Positions 45,201 through 55,800 of a stretch of 64,000 nt of DNA are shown here, piece after piece. Where the stretch lies: the NCBI RefSeq assembly GCF_022605165.1, contig NC_063080.1:521802-585801 (forward strand), given 5' to 3'. The notes under the pieces were generated by a model that saw only the letters and a list, made by a program, of their open reading frames with translations, had not been told where the DNA came from and searched no databases. Positions within the stretch are counted from its first letter, which is position 1. Each line of letters starts with the position of its first letter. The translations under genes were made by a program, and so were the position numbers. This stretch comes from Purpureocillium takamizusanense. Lineage: Eukaryota > Ascomycota > Sordariomycetes > Hypocreales > Ophiocordycipitaceae.

Positions 45201-47293
45201 GGTATGTTGTCTTGAAATCCAATGTGTCGAAGCTGGCGAATTAGGCTAATGGCATTTGAAGATTGCTGACTTCAACGGCATAGCCTATATGCTCTTATTC
45301 ACTCTTCTTCAAGTCCTGTACCCAGCCAGCTTTGTGCTTTATCCCGCTCTGGAGAAAGCACGACAGGTCAGAGCAATGCAATATGCGAACGGAATCAGGC
45401 CCGGTCCACTTTGGGCGGCATACACAGCCTTCGACTTGTTATGGATTGCCATTAGCTCTGCGAGCATGTTGCTGATAAGTGCTATTAACGTGACCTTCAA
45501 CGGTCCCATAGTCATACTTCTTCCCGTTCTATCTCTCTATGGTATGACGGCTACGCTCACTGGCTACGTCATATCCCACTACACGGAGGGGCCCCTGAAG
45601 GCCTATCTGGCCACTGTTGGAGTAGGTATGCTTTCTTGGGTTGCCATGGGCTTTGCTGTCAACGTAAGTTCACCGGGCGCGAAGCGTGCCAGCTTGAGCT
45701 CCTATGTAGCATTGAAATGGCTAACATGACAATCGCAGCTCGGTGATGCCAATTCAGCAGCCGTTACCTTTGGAGCCAATTTGGTCCTGCCCATTGGCAA
45801 TGTCTTTCGCTCTCTACTTGTTGGCCTCAATCTCATGGACGCGGGCTGTAGCAGGGGCAACCCTGTCGCAACAAGCTCACTATATGGTTTCGCTGGCCCT
45901 TTACTCTACCTCATGATCCAAGTGGCTGCTCTCCTTCTACTTGTCACAGTGGTGGAAATGGGCAGGTCTCGCTCCAGTTTGAGATGGCTCATAAAAAAGA
46001 GCGCACCTCAGGTCCAAAGGCCTACCGATATTGAATTAGCGTTCATGCCACTATCTTCTCCAATTATTCTCGAAGATGCTGTTCAAGAGGAAAAAGAGCG
46101 TGCTGAGAGCAGCGATCAGGACTCCCTTCGTGTCCTGCACGTCAGCAAATCTTTTGGTACCAATAGAGCTGTCGACGACGTTACCTTTGGCCTTTCAAAG
46201 GGACAGGTCATAGCCTTGTTGGGACCGAATGGCGCTGGCAAATCTACATTGGTGAGCATGATCCAAGCAAACGTCGAGACGGATAAAGGGCAAATCACCC
46301 TCTGTCAAGAAGACAACAGAAACCTGGCGTCCGGGAGACATCTGGGAGGTACGTTATTATAAACCCATTGGGCGGTACTGCCGTTCCCAGGTTTTATGCC
46401 CTAATGCGGAACAGTTTGTCCCCAATTCGACGCGTCCGATCTCATGTCCACGCGTCAACAACTGTCCTTCTATGCGCGTGTAAAAGGAATTTCGGACATT
46501 TCAGGAAACGTGAATTACCTTCTGGCACGGCTCGACTTGACATCTCACAGAGACACGCAAGTTTCAAAGTTGTCCGGTGGCAATAAACGGAAGGTCATGC
46601 TAGCTATAGCTCTCATGGGCTCTCCTGCCGTCCTAGTGCTTGATGAACCCACCACAGCGATGGATGCCATCGCCAAACGCCAATTTTGGAACATTGTTCA
46701 AGACATAGCAGGAGATCAATCGGTGCTTCTCACGGCATGTATAGCCTTTACGCATGGCAGAAAAGATGACAGTGCTGACACGAATATAGACGCACAGCAT
46801 GGAGGAAGCCGATGCACTCGCCACTCGCACGGTCATCATGGCGCGGCGACTTTTAGCTATTGGTACGACACAAGCGCTTCGTGAGCGCTACTGTGACAAA
46901 TACTTTGTTAGTCTTGTCCTCGCCACTGCTCCAGTGTCGTCGACACAGGAGATGGGGCTCGTAGTCGATTGGGTCCATAGCCGCGTTCCTGAAGCAGATT
47001 TCGAGCGAACTATGCTGGGCGGTCAAATTCGGTTCACTCTGCCTGCCACAGTAGGTAGCGAACGTGGTATTTCACTCATTGCAAACTTCATTGAAATGAT
47101 CGAACACGGAAAAGCCGTCATGGGGATAGCACATTACTCTATTAGTAATGCAACGCTCGAAGACGTTTTCTTAGCGGTAGCTCGGAAGAATCAGGTCGTG
47201 GAAGAGGAGAATGCGCTATCCCGTTCGCCCGAGAAAAGGAGAGTTGATTGGAGATCATTGCTCCCAAGAAATCGACAGTGGCTACGACTTTAG
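42277..47293 (+). CDS. Full-size ABC-A subfamily transporter
   Basis: Spliced product of 1586 aa with exons 42277-45201, 45262-45663, 45739-46348, 46415-46734 and 46790-47293. Layout is TMD1-NBD1-TMD2-NBD2. TMD1 has a large extracytosolic loop after TM1. NBD1: Walker A GPNGSGKTT, Q-loop region CPQRNILWDTLT, signature LSGGQKRK, Walker B ICLVDECTSGLD, H-loop TTHFLDEVD. NBD2: Walker A GPNGAGKST, CPQFDASDLMST across a splice, signature LSGGNKRK, Walker B VLVLDEPTTAMD, H-loop THSMEEADAL. The last intron (46735-46789) appears to use a GC donor. NBD1 has Cys in place of the Pro after Walker B Glu. Vertebrate ABCA proteins move lipids; fungal ones are little studied. Start: first ATG of the frame, as the upstream codon is TTG. 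Confidence 0.92.
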
Positions 47294-47592
47294 TATAGAT
47301 AACGATGGAGGACTAACTACGATCGCGCGTATCCTTCAATGCGCGCCCCCGATTTCCGCTTTGTCTAGACGTCATGCCTTGTGCGCCATACCCCACGTCT
47401 TGCTCCCCGTCTCCAGCTCCGCCCTGGGTTCCTGTTCTCAATGGGGTTACCAACTGGAAAAGAGATGCTCGCCGGCGTCTGTACATGGTTGATAGGCCTC
47501 GCTGCGGTGCAAGCCGACGAGACGCCTAACTAGCAGCTTATAGACTAGCCAGACTTTTATAGCCGTAGATTAGCAGAGGCGCCAATACCAGT

Positions 47593-47883
47593 CTAGTAGG
47601 AGTCCTTTACCTTTATCGACAACACAATAAGGCCCTCGCCTTTACAGCAGTCGGAGAACCTAGTACGGCTAATGGAATGCGACCCGCAAGAAGTGGTGTC
47701 CGGATACCAGGCGTCTGGCCTGCCCTTTATATGTGCCTTGGTGCAACACTTCTTGATAGTTTCAGGCTTGTCAATCGTCGAATACGCTTCGGCGCGGCAT
47801 ACATACTCGGTAGCATCCGCAGCATCGTGGGCGAAACCGAAGGAGGAGAAGGTAGCAAAAGCGAAGACTGCGACAACCTTCAT
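47593..47883 (-). CDS. Small secreted 6-cysteine protein
   Basis: Single open frame, 96 aa, ATG at 47883. Residues 1-18 or so are a signal peptide (MKVVAVFAFATFSSFGFA). The mature protein has six cysteines in the order C-CC-C-CC: YVCRAEAYST, IKKCCTKAH, TTSCGSHSIS and FSDCCKGEG. Three disulfides are possible. The motif pattern C..CC..C..CC with TSCGSH looks like a conserved small-secreted-protein family, but I cannot name it. A splice donor GTAAAG near the end could extend or change the last residues. A role in interaction with a host or with other microbes is inference. It sits between the ABC-A gene and AT-rich, RIP-like DNA. Confidence 0.6.
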   Translation of the reverse strand: MKVVAVFAFATFSSFGFAHDAADATEYVCRAEAYSTIDKPETIKKCCTKAHIKGRPDAWYPDTTSCGSHSISRTRFSDCCKGEGLIVLSIKVKDSY

Positions 47884-48538
47884 GGCGAATAATCAATTTT
47901 CAATAGTCCATTCAGTCGGAGTGATAAAGGAGGTATGTTATAGCTGGGAACAATATAGAGAAGTTATAAGATATGCGTAATGATTCTTACTATACTGACT
48001 TATATAAGGCTCTGCAATATATAAATAAAGGTTTTTCTAAGTAGCATTTATATATATCTATCGATCTCTAGACTTATCAATAGGGTTGTCTTACGAAGCT
48101 TATTTTAGGCACATATTACGTATTCCTCGCACAGATACTAGATGAGATGATTACAATAAGCCCGATCAGCCCCTAAAAATAAATGAAACTTAGATTCCGT
48201 TAGAGAGATATATAAACTCATTGTCCTATATATAATTCTTTTAGTATATACTTGAATAGATAAGGGGAAATCGTGCCTTATAATACTATTAAAATATAAA
48301 GCGGTAGTGTCTCTAAAATAGCCGAGACAGGATTTATTAGATACGTATACAAACTTATTGCACTATATATAACTATTTTCGGACGTGCACGGCCAGGAAG
48401 CAGCATAGGGTGCCGCAGGACAAGGTGCCCGGGAAGACTACCTAATCTGTAGTATACTCCCCTTTAACGTGTTAAGTATTTCTCAATCTAGCGTTAACGT
48501 ACCTTTCTGGCTTTTGTAGATCCGTAGCATAACTTGCG
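47884..48538. other. AT-rich, RIP-like intergenic stretch
   Basis: Strongly TpA-rich and CpA-poor from about 47940 to 48400, with many stops in all frames. Probably an old transposon remnant; no protein motif could be read. Confidence 0.45.
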
Positions 48539-49659
48539 CTAGGCCGTGTCTTGACCTTGATCGATTAAACAAGGCACGCCTTCCGCTTGCTTAGCCTCTC
48601 CGTCTCTTATGATCCTAAAGCTCTTAGCTAGTCGCGGCTCGAACCCTTCTTTAACCCCGACTGTAATAGTATAAGTCAGTCTCAAAAGGTACGACACGCA
48701 GCGAGCAACCATAAGAATAGGAACAACTTACATAGGTTGGAGTAGATAAATTTGGCAATCGTGGGTGCCCAGAGCGAGATGGCGATGAGTTGGCCAAAGC
48801 CCCAGTGGCTAGCATCGCCAATGTCAACGTCAATGAGGACAAGAACGAGCTGGCTCAAATGATATCCCGCCATCAGCATCAGGAGCACCTCAACCGCCGT
48901 CCAATACACAGCAGTGAAAGACTTCCAAAGCCTATTTCTCACTGGTCGTATGGGCTTTGGCTCCAGTATGCGAAGGCGCGTAGCCGCAGCCATCAATCTG
49001 TCCGGGATGCTAGAGGCGAGCTGGTCTACGAACAAGCCGACCCATGCCACCGCACCGAGACAGCACACGGCGTATCCCGTAGCGGAATTGTCGAGAAATT
49101 TGGTGTCCCGCGGCGGTTTGCAGTATGTCATTGGGCTGGGGTTGCTACCGCACATGTCAAACAGTCGGTCGGTCTTGAAATGGACCCAGAGTCCATCAGC
49201 AGGCGACATAAGGTGACTGCGCCTAGAAAAGATGACGAAGGCGAAGACGAGAGTGTAGGTCATCAAGACAAAGGTATACCACCAATGCATGCGCGCTCTC
49301 TGGAGACTGCACTGAACTAATAGGACAGCGGCCACGCTGGAGGTGGCAAGTAGGGCCGCCAATCCAGAATTAAGTAGCATGGCCGCATAGGAGGCATTGT
49401 TGGTACCCGTGGACTCAGTAGTCGAGTGGTTGTAGCTGACGAGAGTTGCAATCTGGACTGAGGCAACGAAATAGATTTGCATCTCGTGAAACTCAACGAG
49501 AGACGAGGTGGCGGCGGCGCCTAGGGCCGACGATGCCAGCTTGCCTAGAAGTGTCGCTGGCTTGATCCCTCGTGGCGTCTGATCACTTCCCTGCTTCTTA
49601 CGACGATTGCTAAATAGCGTGTCAAGTTTCTCGGCCCACGACGTAGAGGCTCGCATCAT
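48539..49659 (-). CDS. Fungal integral membrane protein of unknown function
   Basis: Two exons, 49659-48732 and 48660-48539, with an intron at 48731-48661 (GTAAGT...GACTGACTTATACTATTACAG), give 349 aa. The N-terminus is hydrophilic and basic. FHEMQIYFVASVQIATLVSY opens the membrane part and is a recurrent signature in a family of uncharacterised Pezizomycotina membrane proteins. About six more hydrophobic segments follow. Splicing restores a tail, NLFGVKEGFEPRLAK, that resembles the end of that family. The family often has an extracellular N-terminal region; here an upstream exon may be missing or lost. It is bordered on both sides by RIP-like DNA but is itself intact. Confidence 0.65.
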
Positions 49660-50184
49660 AAAGTAAAGGGTTTAGGGTCGCACGACATGCAAATGCCTCG
49701 TGGATTTAACCTGATGCAAATAACGTTCGATCCACCTTCTCAGCGGTATTACTAATCTGTCAAAGGTCATATTTGCGTCGACAGGCAAGTATTGTCTATA
49801 ACATATCAATTTCAAGGATGTAGCGAAGCTTCTGAGGTATAGAGCCTCGGTACTTGCGACGAGACTCTTGCTCTTCGGCAAAGGCTCATCATCAAACAGT
49901 CGCCGCAGAGATAGCCTCAACAATCCGATCCAATATAAAGCCCCACCATGCGGAGACAAGTTTAGGGGCAGGCCGACACAGTTAGTAGACTAGGACATAC
50001 ATGCTATTATGGCCGAGGCCGAGCCTCGGCTAGCCTAGTGCAAAAAATTATGGCCGAGGCTCGGCCTAGTGCAAAGCCGTATAATTACGGCTTATATAAA
50101 ACTATAGGCCCATCACACATTGATATTAGGTGCCTCAGCGAGACCAAGAAAACCGCGTTCGAAGACACGAAAACAACTAAAATC
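49660..50184. other. Intergenic with a direct/inverted repeat
   Basis: About 525 bp. A roughly 41-bp imperfect direct repeat covers 50006-50085. It is otherwise AT-rich with no gene; the open frame before 50185 runs through this repeat. Confidence 0.45.
50006..50085. repeat. Imperfect 41-bp direct repeat with palindromic cores
   Basis: ATTATGGCCGAGG starts at 50006 and again at 50047, and CCTAGTGCAAA recurs in both units. Each unit holds a GCCGAG...CTCGGC dyad. It lies 100-180 bp upstream of the crotonase-fold gene. Confidence 0.65.
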
Positions 50185-51072
50185 ATGTCAAAGTCTGAAT
50201 TCAGGTCTATTCTCTATCATAAGTCGGTCGACGGTGATGTCGCGGTTATCACACTCAACCGGCCTGAACATCTCAATGCCATAGACGGCTACATGCCTCC
50301 TGAGATCCGAGCGGCCGTCCGCCGGGCTAATAAAGATCCAGAAGTCCGTTGCATTGTCCTCAAGGGCAGTGGTATCGGCTTTTGCGGTGGTTACGACCTT
50401 GGCATCATGGCGGAAAATGCAGAACGTGGCAAGACTGGGGGAAATCAAGACGTCAGCGCCGGGTACGACCCCTTCCAGGACTACCTTGGTGCTGATGAAT
50501 TCACCAAATGTTACTTGGAGCTCTTTCACAGCTATAAACCCACAATTGCGCAAATACATGGCGCAGCCGTGGCGGGAGGCTCGGACATCGCGCTGTGCTG
50601 CGATCTGGTCATCATGGCAGACGACGCGCGCATCGGCTATCCTCCAGCTCGCGTCTGGGGGTGTCCTACTACGGCAATGTGGGCGCACCGCGTGGGTATG
50701 GAGCAAGCAAAACGGATGCTTTTGACTGGTGATCTTATAGATGGTAAGCAGGCGGCTGCAATGGGCCTCGTGGTTAAATCCGTGCCAAAAGGGGAGCTAG
50801 AAGGAACAGTCCGGCTTTTGACGGAGCGAATGAAGCAGATTCCGGCGAATCAGCTATGGATGCAGAAGCAGATAATTAATAGCACATTTGAAGGACAAAT
50901 TGGGGCAAGTCAGCGGCTGGCAACCGTTTTTGATGGTATCACAAGGCACTCGCCAGAAGGAGTCGCATTTCAGAGACTTGCTGCGGGGAAGGGTTTCAAA
51001 GCGGCAGTATCGGCAAGAGATCTACCAGGAAGGACAGAGGCTTATCAAAGGGTGTGGAAGAGCTCGTTATAA
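50185..51072 (+). CDS. Enoyl-CoA hydratase/isomerase (crotonase-fold) family protein
   Basis: Intronless, 295 aa from ATG 50185. An in-frame ATG at 50050 lies inside the upstream repeat and seems unlikely. It opens with VAVITLNRPEHLNAIDGYM. The first oxyanion-hole segment is LKGSGIGFCGGYDLGIM and the second is IHGAAVAGGSDIALCCD. The positions of the two catalytic Glu residues of classical enoyl-CoA hydratase appear to hold Asp (GGSD) and Ala (PPARVWG), so simple hydration is doubtful. Other crotonase chemistry is possible. It acts on acyl-CoA in cytosol, mitochondria or peroxisome; the terminal SSL is not a good PTS1. The gene is intact although it ends about 30 bp before the RIP-damaged subtelomeric repeats. 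Confidence 0.85.
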   Translation: MSKSEFRSILYHKSVDGDVAVITLNRPEHLNAIDGYMPPEIRAAVRRANKDPEVRCIVLKGSGIGFCGGYDLGIMAENAERGKTGGNQDVSAGYDPFQDYLGADEFTKCYLELFHSYKPTIAQIHGAAVAGGSDIALCCDLVIMADDARIGYPPARVWGCPTTAMWAHRVGMEQAKRMLLTGDLIDGKQAAAMGLVVKSVPKGELEGTVRLLTERMKQIPANQLWMQKQIINSTFEGQIGASQRLATVFDGITRHSPEGVAFQRLAAGKGFKAAVSARDLPGRTEAYQRVWKSSL

Positions 51073-51100
51073 GATTTACTATAATATATTCTTCCGTATA

Positions 51101-51232
51101 CTCACCTTCATGGTTGGGTTTCCGTAGTACGACTCGTAGAACCGTCTCATAGAAACGCAGACGGCGCTCACCTTCATAGTTAGGTTTCTATAGTACGACT
51201 CGTAGAACCGTCTTATAGAAACGTAGACGGCG
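51101..51232. repeat. 66-bp tandem repeat, two copies, at the edge of the helicase element
   Basis: Two 66-bp units begin CTCACCTTCAT at 51101 and 51167 and end ACGGCG; they differ almost only by C/T and G/A transitions. The same unit occurs at the start of the distal copy (56835-57016), marking the common left boundary of the duplicated subtelomeric segment. Confidence 0.85.
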
Positions 51233-52842
51233 CTAAGAATCTATAGGGTACGGTTCGTAAAGGGTTAAGGTTATAACGAACCGTACCCCCGCGTCGTAAA
51301 ATACGCTTAAAAGTACGTAAGAACGTAGCGCCCGTTATAATAAGTCGAATAAGAAATTTTTTAGCGTATAGAAACCTAAAATAAGGGAATAATTCGCGAT
51401 TTCTATTCGATAGAATAGTAATTAATATAACGGCAATAATAAGGTCGAGGTAGTTAAAGCGTATAATATAGAAAGTAATAGCTAATAGGATTATAACCTA
51501 GACGCCTATATAGGTCGATACGTTTTATATAAAGTAATTTCGGTATAGACCCTAATATATATCTTAGTAATATTTACGGTTAGTAGGCAAGAATTATAGG
51601 AAAGGCGTAATAATAAAAAAGGTAAGAAGCGAAAGCCTATTATAAAAGGTAAGAAGGTAGAGTATTACGTAGATAAATCGTTTAACTATATATATTATTT
51701 AATAATAAATTTCGATTATTAGCGAGTAATAATAAAGGAAGTAATCGCTATCGACCTATTTATAAAGTTATATAGTTATCTATTAGTAATATATAAAAAG
51801 TACTAATTTATATATATTACGAATAAAGTTAGGAGCTATTTAAAAACGTAGTATATATTTATAGACGTTAAAGAATAGATATATATTACCGATAAGATCT
51901 ATTTAATAGCTAGAATTATCTAGGATTAAGCTAGGTTAGCGGTATTATAGTTCCTATCTAGAATAATAGACCTAATCTTATTTATTACGCTATTAGAGAG
52001 TAATATATTATAATATAACTATAAGGTATATAATTATATAGCCTATATAATCTACCTAATATAAAAGTATTATTATAAGGTATATAAATAGAAGAATAGT
52101 TAGATTAAAGGTAGGGATATTATATAACGATTAAAATAAGTGAGGGAGGTTCTATAGATAATAGGCGTTAAGTATTAGCGTTTTTTTCGTTCTTAAGCTA
52201 TAAGTAGATAATTTAAAGTTTACGGTAAGGTCGATAAACTATACTAATAGCCTAGACTAGCTATCGATATAATATAATATATTTAGTAGATTTATTAGAG
52301 GTAAGCTAAGAAATTCGATACTTAAAGTAAGGAAAAGGTTAAGGTTACTAACGATAAGATAGAACCTAATAGATAGTTAGACTATACCGGTTAGGTATAT
52401 TATTTAGATAGATTAAATAAACTAAGGTTATATAAAACGATATAGCCTATATAGCCTAACGAGCTAGTATTATAGACTATATAGGATAGTTTAAGCTATA
52501 TTATTAATTAAGCCCGATAGATAGCGATATCTATAAAGGTCGGCGCCTCGGTATTATTTAAGGTTTAATATAAATAGATATATATTAAATCGAGCTAGCT
52601 ATTTAATAATTATATAGAAGACGATTTATAAGCGTAATATAAAGATATATAAAGGAAGTTATTATATATTTTATATTAGATATAAATAGATAAGCCCGAA
52701 TTTATGCCCTTATATCGATTAATAAAGCGATAATATAATATATATAATATATTCGCTAATATTATAAAGGAGTACCTATAAGCGATAAAGCTAAAGGTAA
52801 GCGATAAGCATATAGATCGATTAATATTAAAGGTAGCTATAT
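51233..52842 (+). pseudogene. Truncated, RIP-destroyed telomere-linked helicase copy 1 (N-terminal part)
   Basis: This segment aligns base for base with 57017-58626, differing mainly by C/T and G/A transitions. Read through stops, both give the N-terminal region of the fungal telomere-linked RecQ-type helicase, the part before the helicase motor. A degraded zinc-finger-like segment is followed by stretches such as QRFFRS, KVKVTNDKIEPNR and KPEFMPLYRL. CpA is almost absent and TAG/TAA replace Gln/Trp codons. The copy ends abruptly at CTATAT, exactly where a TTAGGG tract begins, so the motor region is missing. It encodes no product. The assignment rests on the intact order of motifs in the distal copy. 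Confidence 0.75.
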
Positions 52843-52853
52843 TAGGGTTAGGG
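52842..52853 (+). repeat. Interstitial telomeric repeat (TTAGGG x2)
   Basis: TTAGGGTTAGGG follows directly after the point where helicase copy 1 loses homology with copy 2. The orientation is the same as the chromosome-end telomere, so this is the expected scar of an old end. Confidence 0.8.
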
Positions 52854-55800
52854 TGGAAAGTAGTTTAGATTGATCTATATAGCCTTTATGCTAATTATTT
52901 CTATAAGGAAAGGAGATAGGAAAGCAAGACCTATAGCAAGAAATAGAGAAAAAATCTAGCAAAAATCCCATATCTTCTAATCTAGGGGAATAGCAACCTA
53001 AAAAGCAAGAAACTCTAATAAAGGAAATAGCCCTATGCCTTTTAACCTATTTTTAAGTAGGTTACCCTATTTCTAGGGGCCTTTAAGCTATAGAGGCTGC
53101 CGAGTTTGCCCGGGTCTTCGTAAGGTATAGGCCTATAGAATAGTCGAGCTAAGAAGTAGCAACCGGGCCTACTAGGGACTGAATTTCCCTATAGGCCTTT
53201 GCCGTCTCTTTTTCTATAAGGCCGCCGGCCGAGAGGATAAGGGGCCTAAACCGAGGGCCTAGGACCTTATATTTCCTTCGTTTTTCGTCCGCGGCTTCCC
53301 TAAGGGTCTCGAAGGGGTCTTTTCGGGCCGATTCCTTATTTATTACTACGATTTAGATATCGTAGAAATAGCGGCTATTTCCGATAGTAGCCGCGAAATC
53401 GGACCGAAGGCTCGAACCGGGCCCAACTAGGGGTTCCGTAACGACCTTTTCTGCCCGGCAAGAAAGTGCTTTAGTAAAGGCACGGGCAATATAGTCGTAA
53501 CGGGAAATCTATCGCTAGGTTGCGTTTCAGCAGGTATCCTCGTAGCCTAGGGTAGCCCGGGACCCACATTTTCCATACATAGCCTCCCTAGCCTCCCTAG
53601 CCTCCCTAGCCCCCCTAGGGCGGCTAGGAAGTAAGAGACGGGATCGAAGAGCTTCCGTTACTTCTATATCGGATAGAAGTAGCTGTTTTTACGTAGGTAG
53701 GGTTCGAATCTACTTCCTCGAGAGGTAGCTCGTGTTTTCTAGCCTAGCCCGGGCCTCTTCGAGGCCTAGGGAGCCCTCTAAGCGCCGGAGGGTTTTTCGG
53801 TTTTCTTCGATTCGGGCCTCTTTTACTATAGGGGGCTTTTTCCCTTACCCTAGGCGGGTCGGTAACCCTAAGTCGCAGTCCGTAACCCTAAGTAACCCTA
53901 AGTCGTAGGGCGTAGTGCCTCATAACCCTAAGTCCCGTAGGCCGGCTAGGTCAGGCCCGGGCCCGGGCCGGGCTTAGGTCCGGGCCTTTGTTTAGTTTTC
54001 GCGGGCCCGGTCGATAAGGTATAGGGTAGGCTGTGATGCGGCTATAGCGGCCCTATATAGCCCTTAGGCTAGGGCCCTATATAAGGGGATTCCTAGGCCC
54101 CCTTTGCGGATAGGGAGGCCTATAAGGTCGAAGGCTGGGTGGGTTGCTAGGAGGGTTTCGAGGGGGTTAGAATTAGGTTCCCTAGAGGCTAAATAGCCTA
54201 TAGCCTCCCGGATAGCCCTATCTATAGCCTCCTACTCTTCTTCTAGCCCGTCTAGGTCTAGTTGCCGGAGTAAATACTATAAAAGGAGGTGAATACTGCC
54301 TTCTAGTAGTAAAAAGGCGTATTACTTTAGTAAGTCTCGAAGGTCCCCTAGGGCCCGGGTTAGGGTCTCTTTCTAGGCTCTAAGAAAGGCTTTTCTAGGC
54401 CCTATAGGCCCTATAAAGGACCCTAGGACTTCGAGGCCTATTTTTCAAAGGTCCTTTATAGCCTATTCCTTGCTTTTCGAGAGGTTTAAGCTAAAGGGGG
54501 ACTTTTCGAAGACCTTTTCGGCCCGTTTTAAGATCTTATTGCCCGTATCGAAGATATAAATATTATCGAGATAGGCTAGGATCTCGGCCGAAGGCATAGC
54601 CTTTCTTAGGGTCTCTAGGGTAGGCCAGAGGGCTAGGGAAAAAAGAAGGGGACTAAAAGGGTCCCCTTACTAGGTTCTAGAGGAAGAGGCTAGGTAAACC
54701 CCTCCTTCGGTCGCTAAGACGGCTGCCTTATTATAGGCCTAGGCAGTCGCTTTATATAGCGTAAGTGCGTTCCGTAGGACCCCTACTATAATAGAGGGCC
54801 TAGAGACGGCGTTAAAGGCGTTTAAGAGGTCTAGGGTAGCTAGGTACGTATAGCCCCCTTTATTCGGTCCTTAAATAACCTCTATGATCCGGGCTAAGAT
54901 AGGCTCGACCCCTCCTAGGCTCCCTACCCCTAGTTAGTTCGGAAGGAGCATTTTAGGCCTATAGGCGCCTATAAGGATAGCTTTCATAGCTACCCTATAG
55001 AGGAGGTCCCCTATAGCGATAGGCCTAATGCCTTTATCGGGCTTTTCGAGGCCGATAAGGCGTGCCGGGCATAGTAGGTCCGGGCCCGGCGCTGTTCCTT
55101 GCCGGATTATGTCTGCGAGTAGCCGTAAGGCCTGTAGGAGCTTTAAATCGGGCCCGGTTGCTATATCTAATAGCGGCCGGGTCTACCTACTAAGACCAGG
55201 GGCTTTTTCCTGCCCTATAGAGGCTATAGCCTATGAAATAGCCTCTAGGGTAACTAGCTGGCCTGCTATAGGTCTTGTTTTTCCGGAAAATGGGTTTTCG
55301 AGACCTATAGGGTGTTTTTCGCGGAGCAGGGCTAGGTTTTCCGCGGTTTCCGGGGCTATAGGGCAGCCTCTAAGTAGGGATCTCGAAGCCCGTCCTATAT
55401 AGCCCGTTTCTAGCTACTTGCAGGCTTAGTTTACCCGATTTAAGGGCTTTTTAGGGCCCTTATAGTCGTCTTGGCCTTCCGTAAGGGCTATATTAGCCTC
55501 TAGGGTAGGTAAGTTCGCTAGGAATCCGCGGAGGGTTTTTACGAGGTCTCCGTTTCGAAGCCCTAGGCCTAAGACCTATAGGAGAAGAAGTAACCCTAAA
55601 AGGGCTCTTTCGGTCGGGTTATTTAGGAAGGCTTAGGCTGCCCGGTTTATAGCCTCTATAAATAGGGCTACTTGCTAGGGGTGGATTCGTTTTTCCGGAA
55701 TCGGGATTTTTAAAAAGGCTAAGAGCTTCCGGACTAGTTCTCTCGCGAGAACGGGCTCTATAGCCTTTATATAGGCTTGTTCTAGGGCCTCGGCCCCCTC

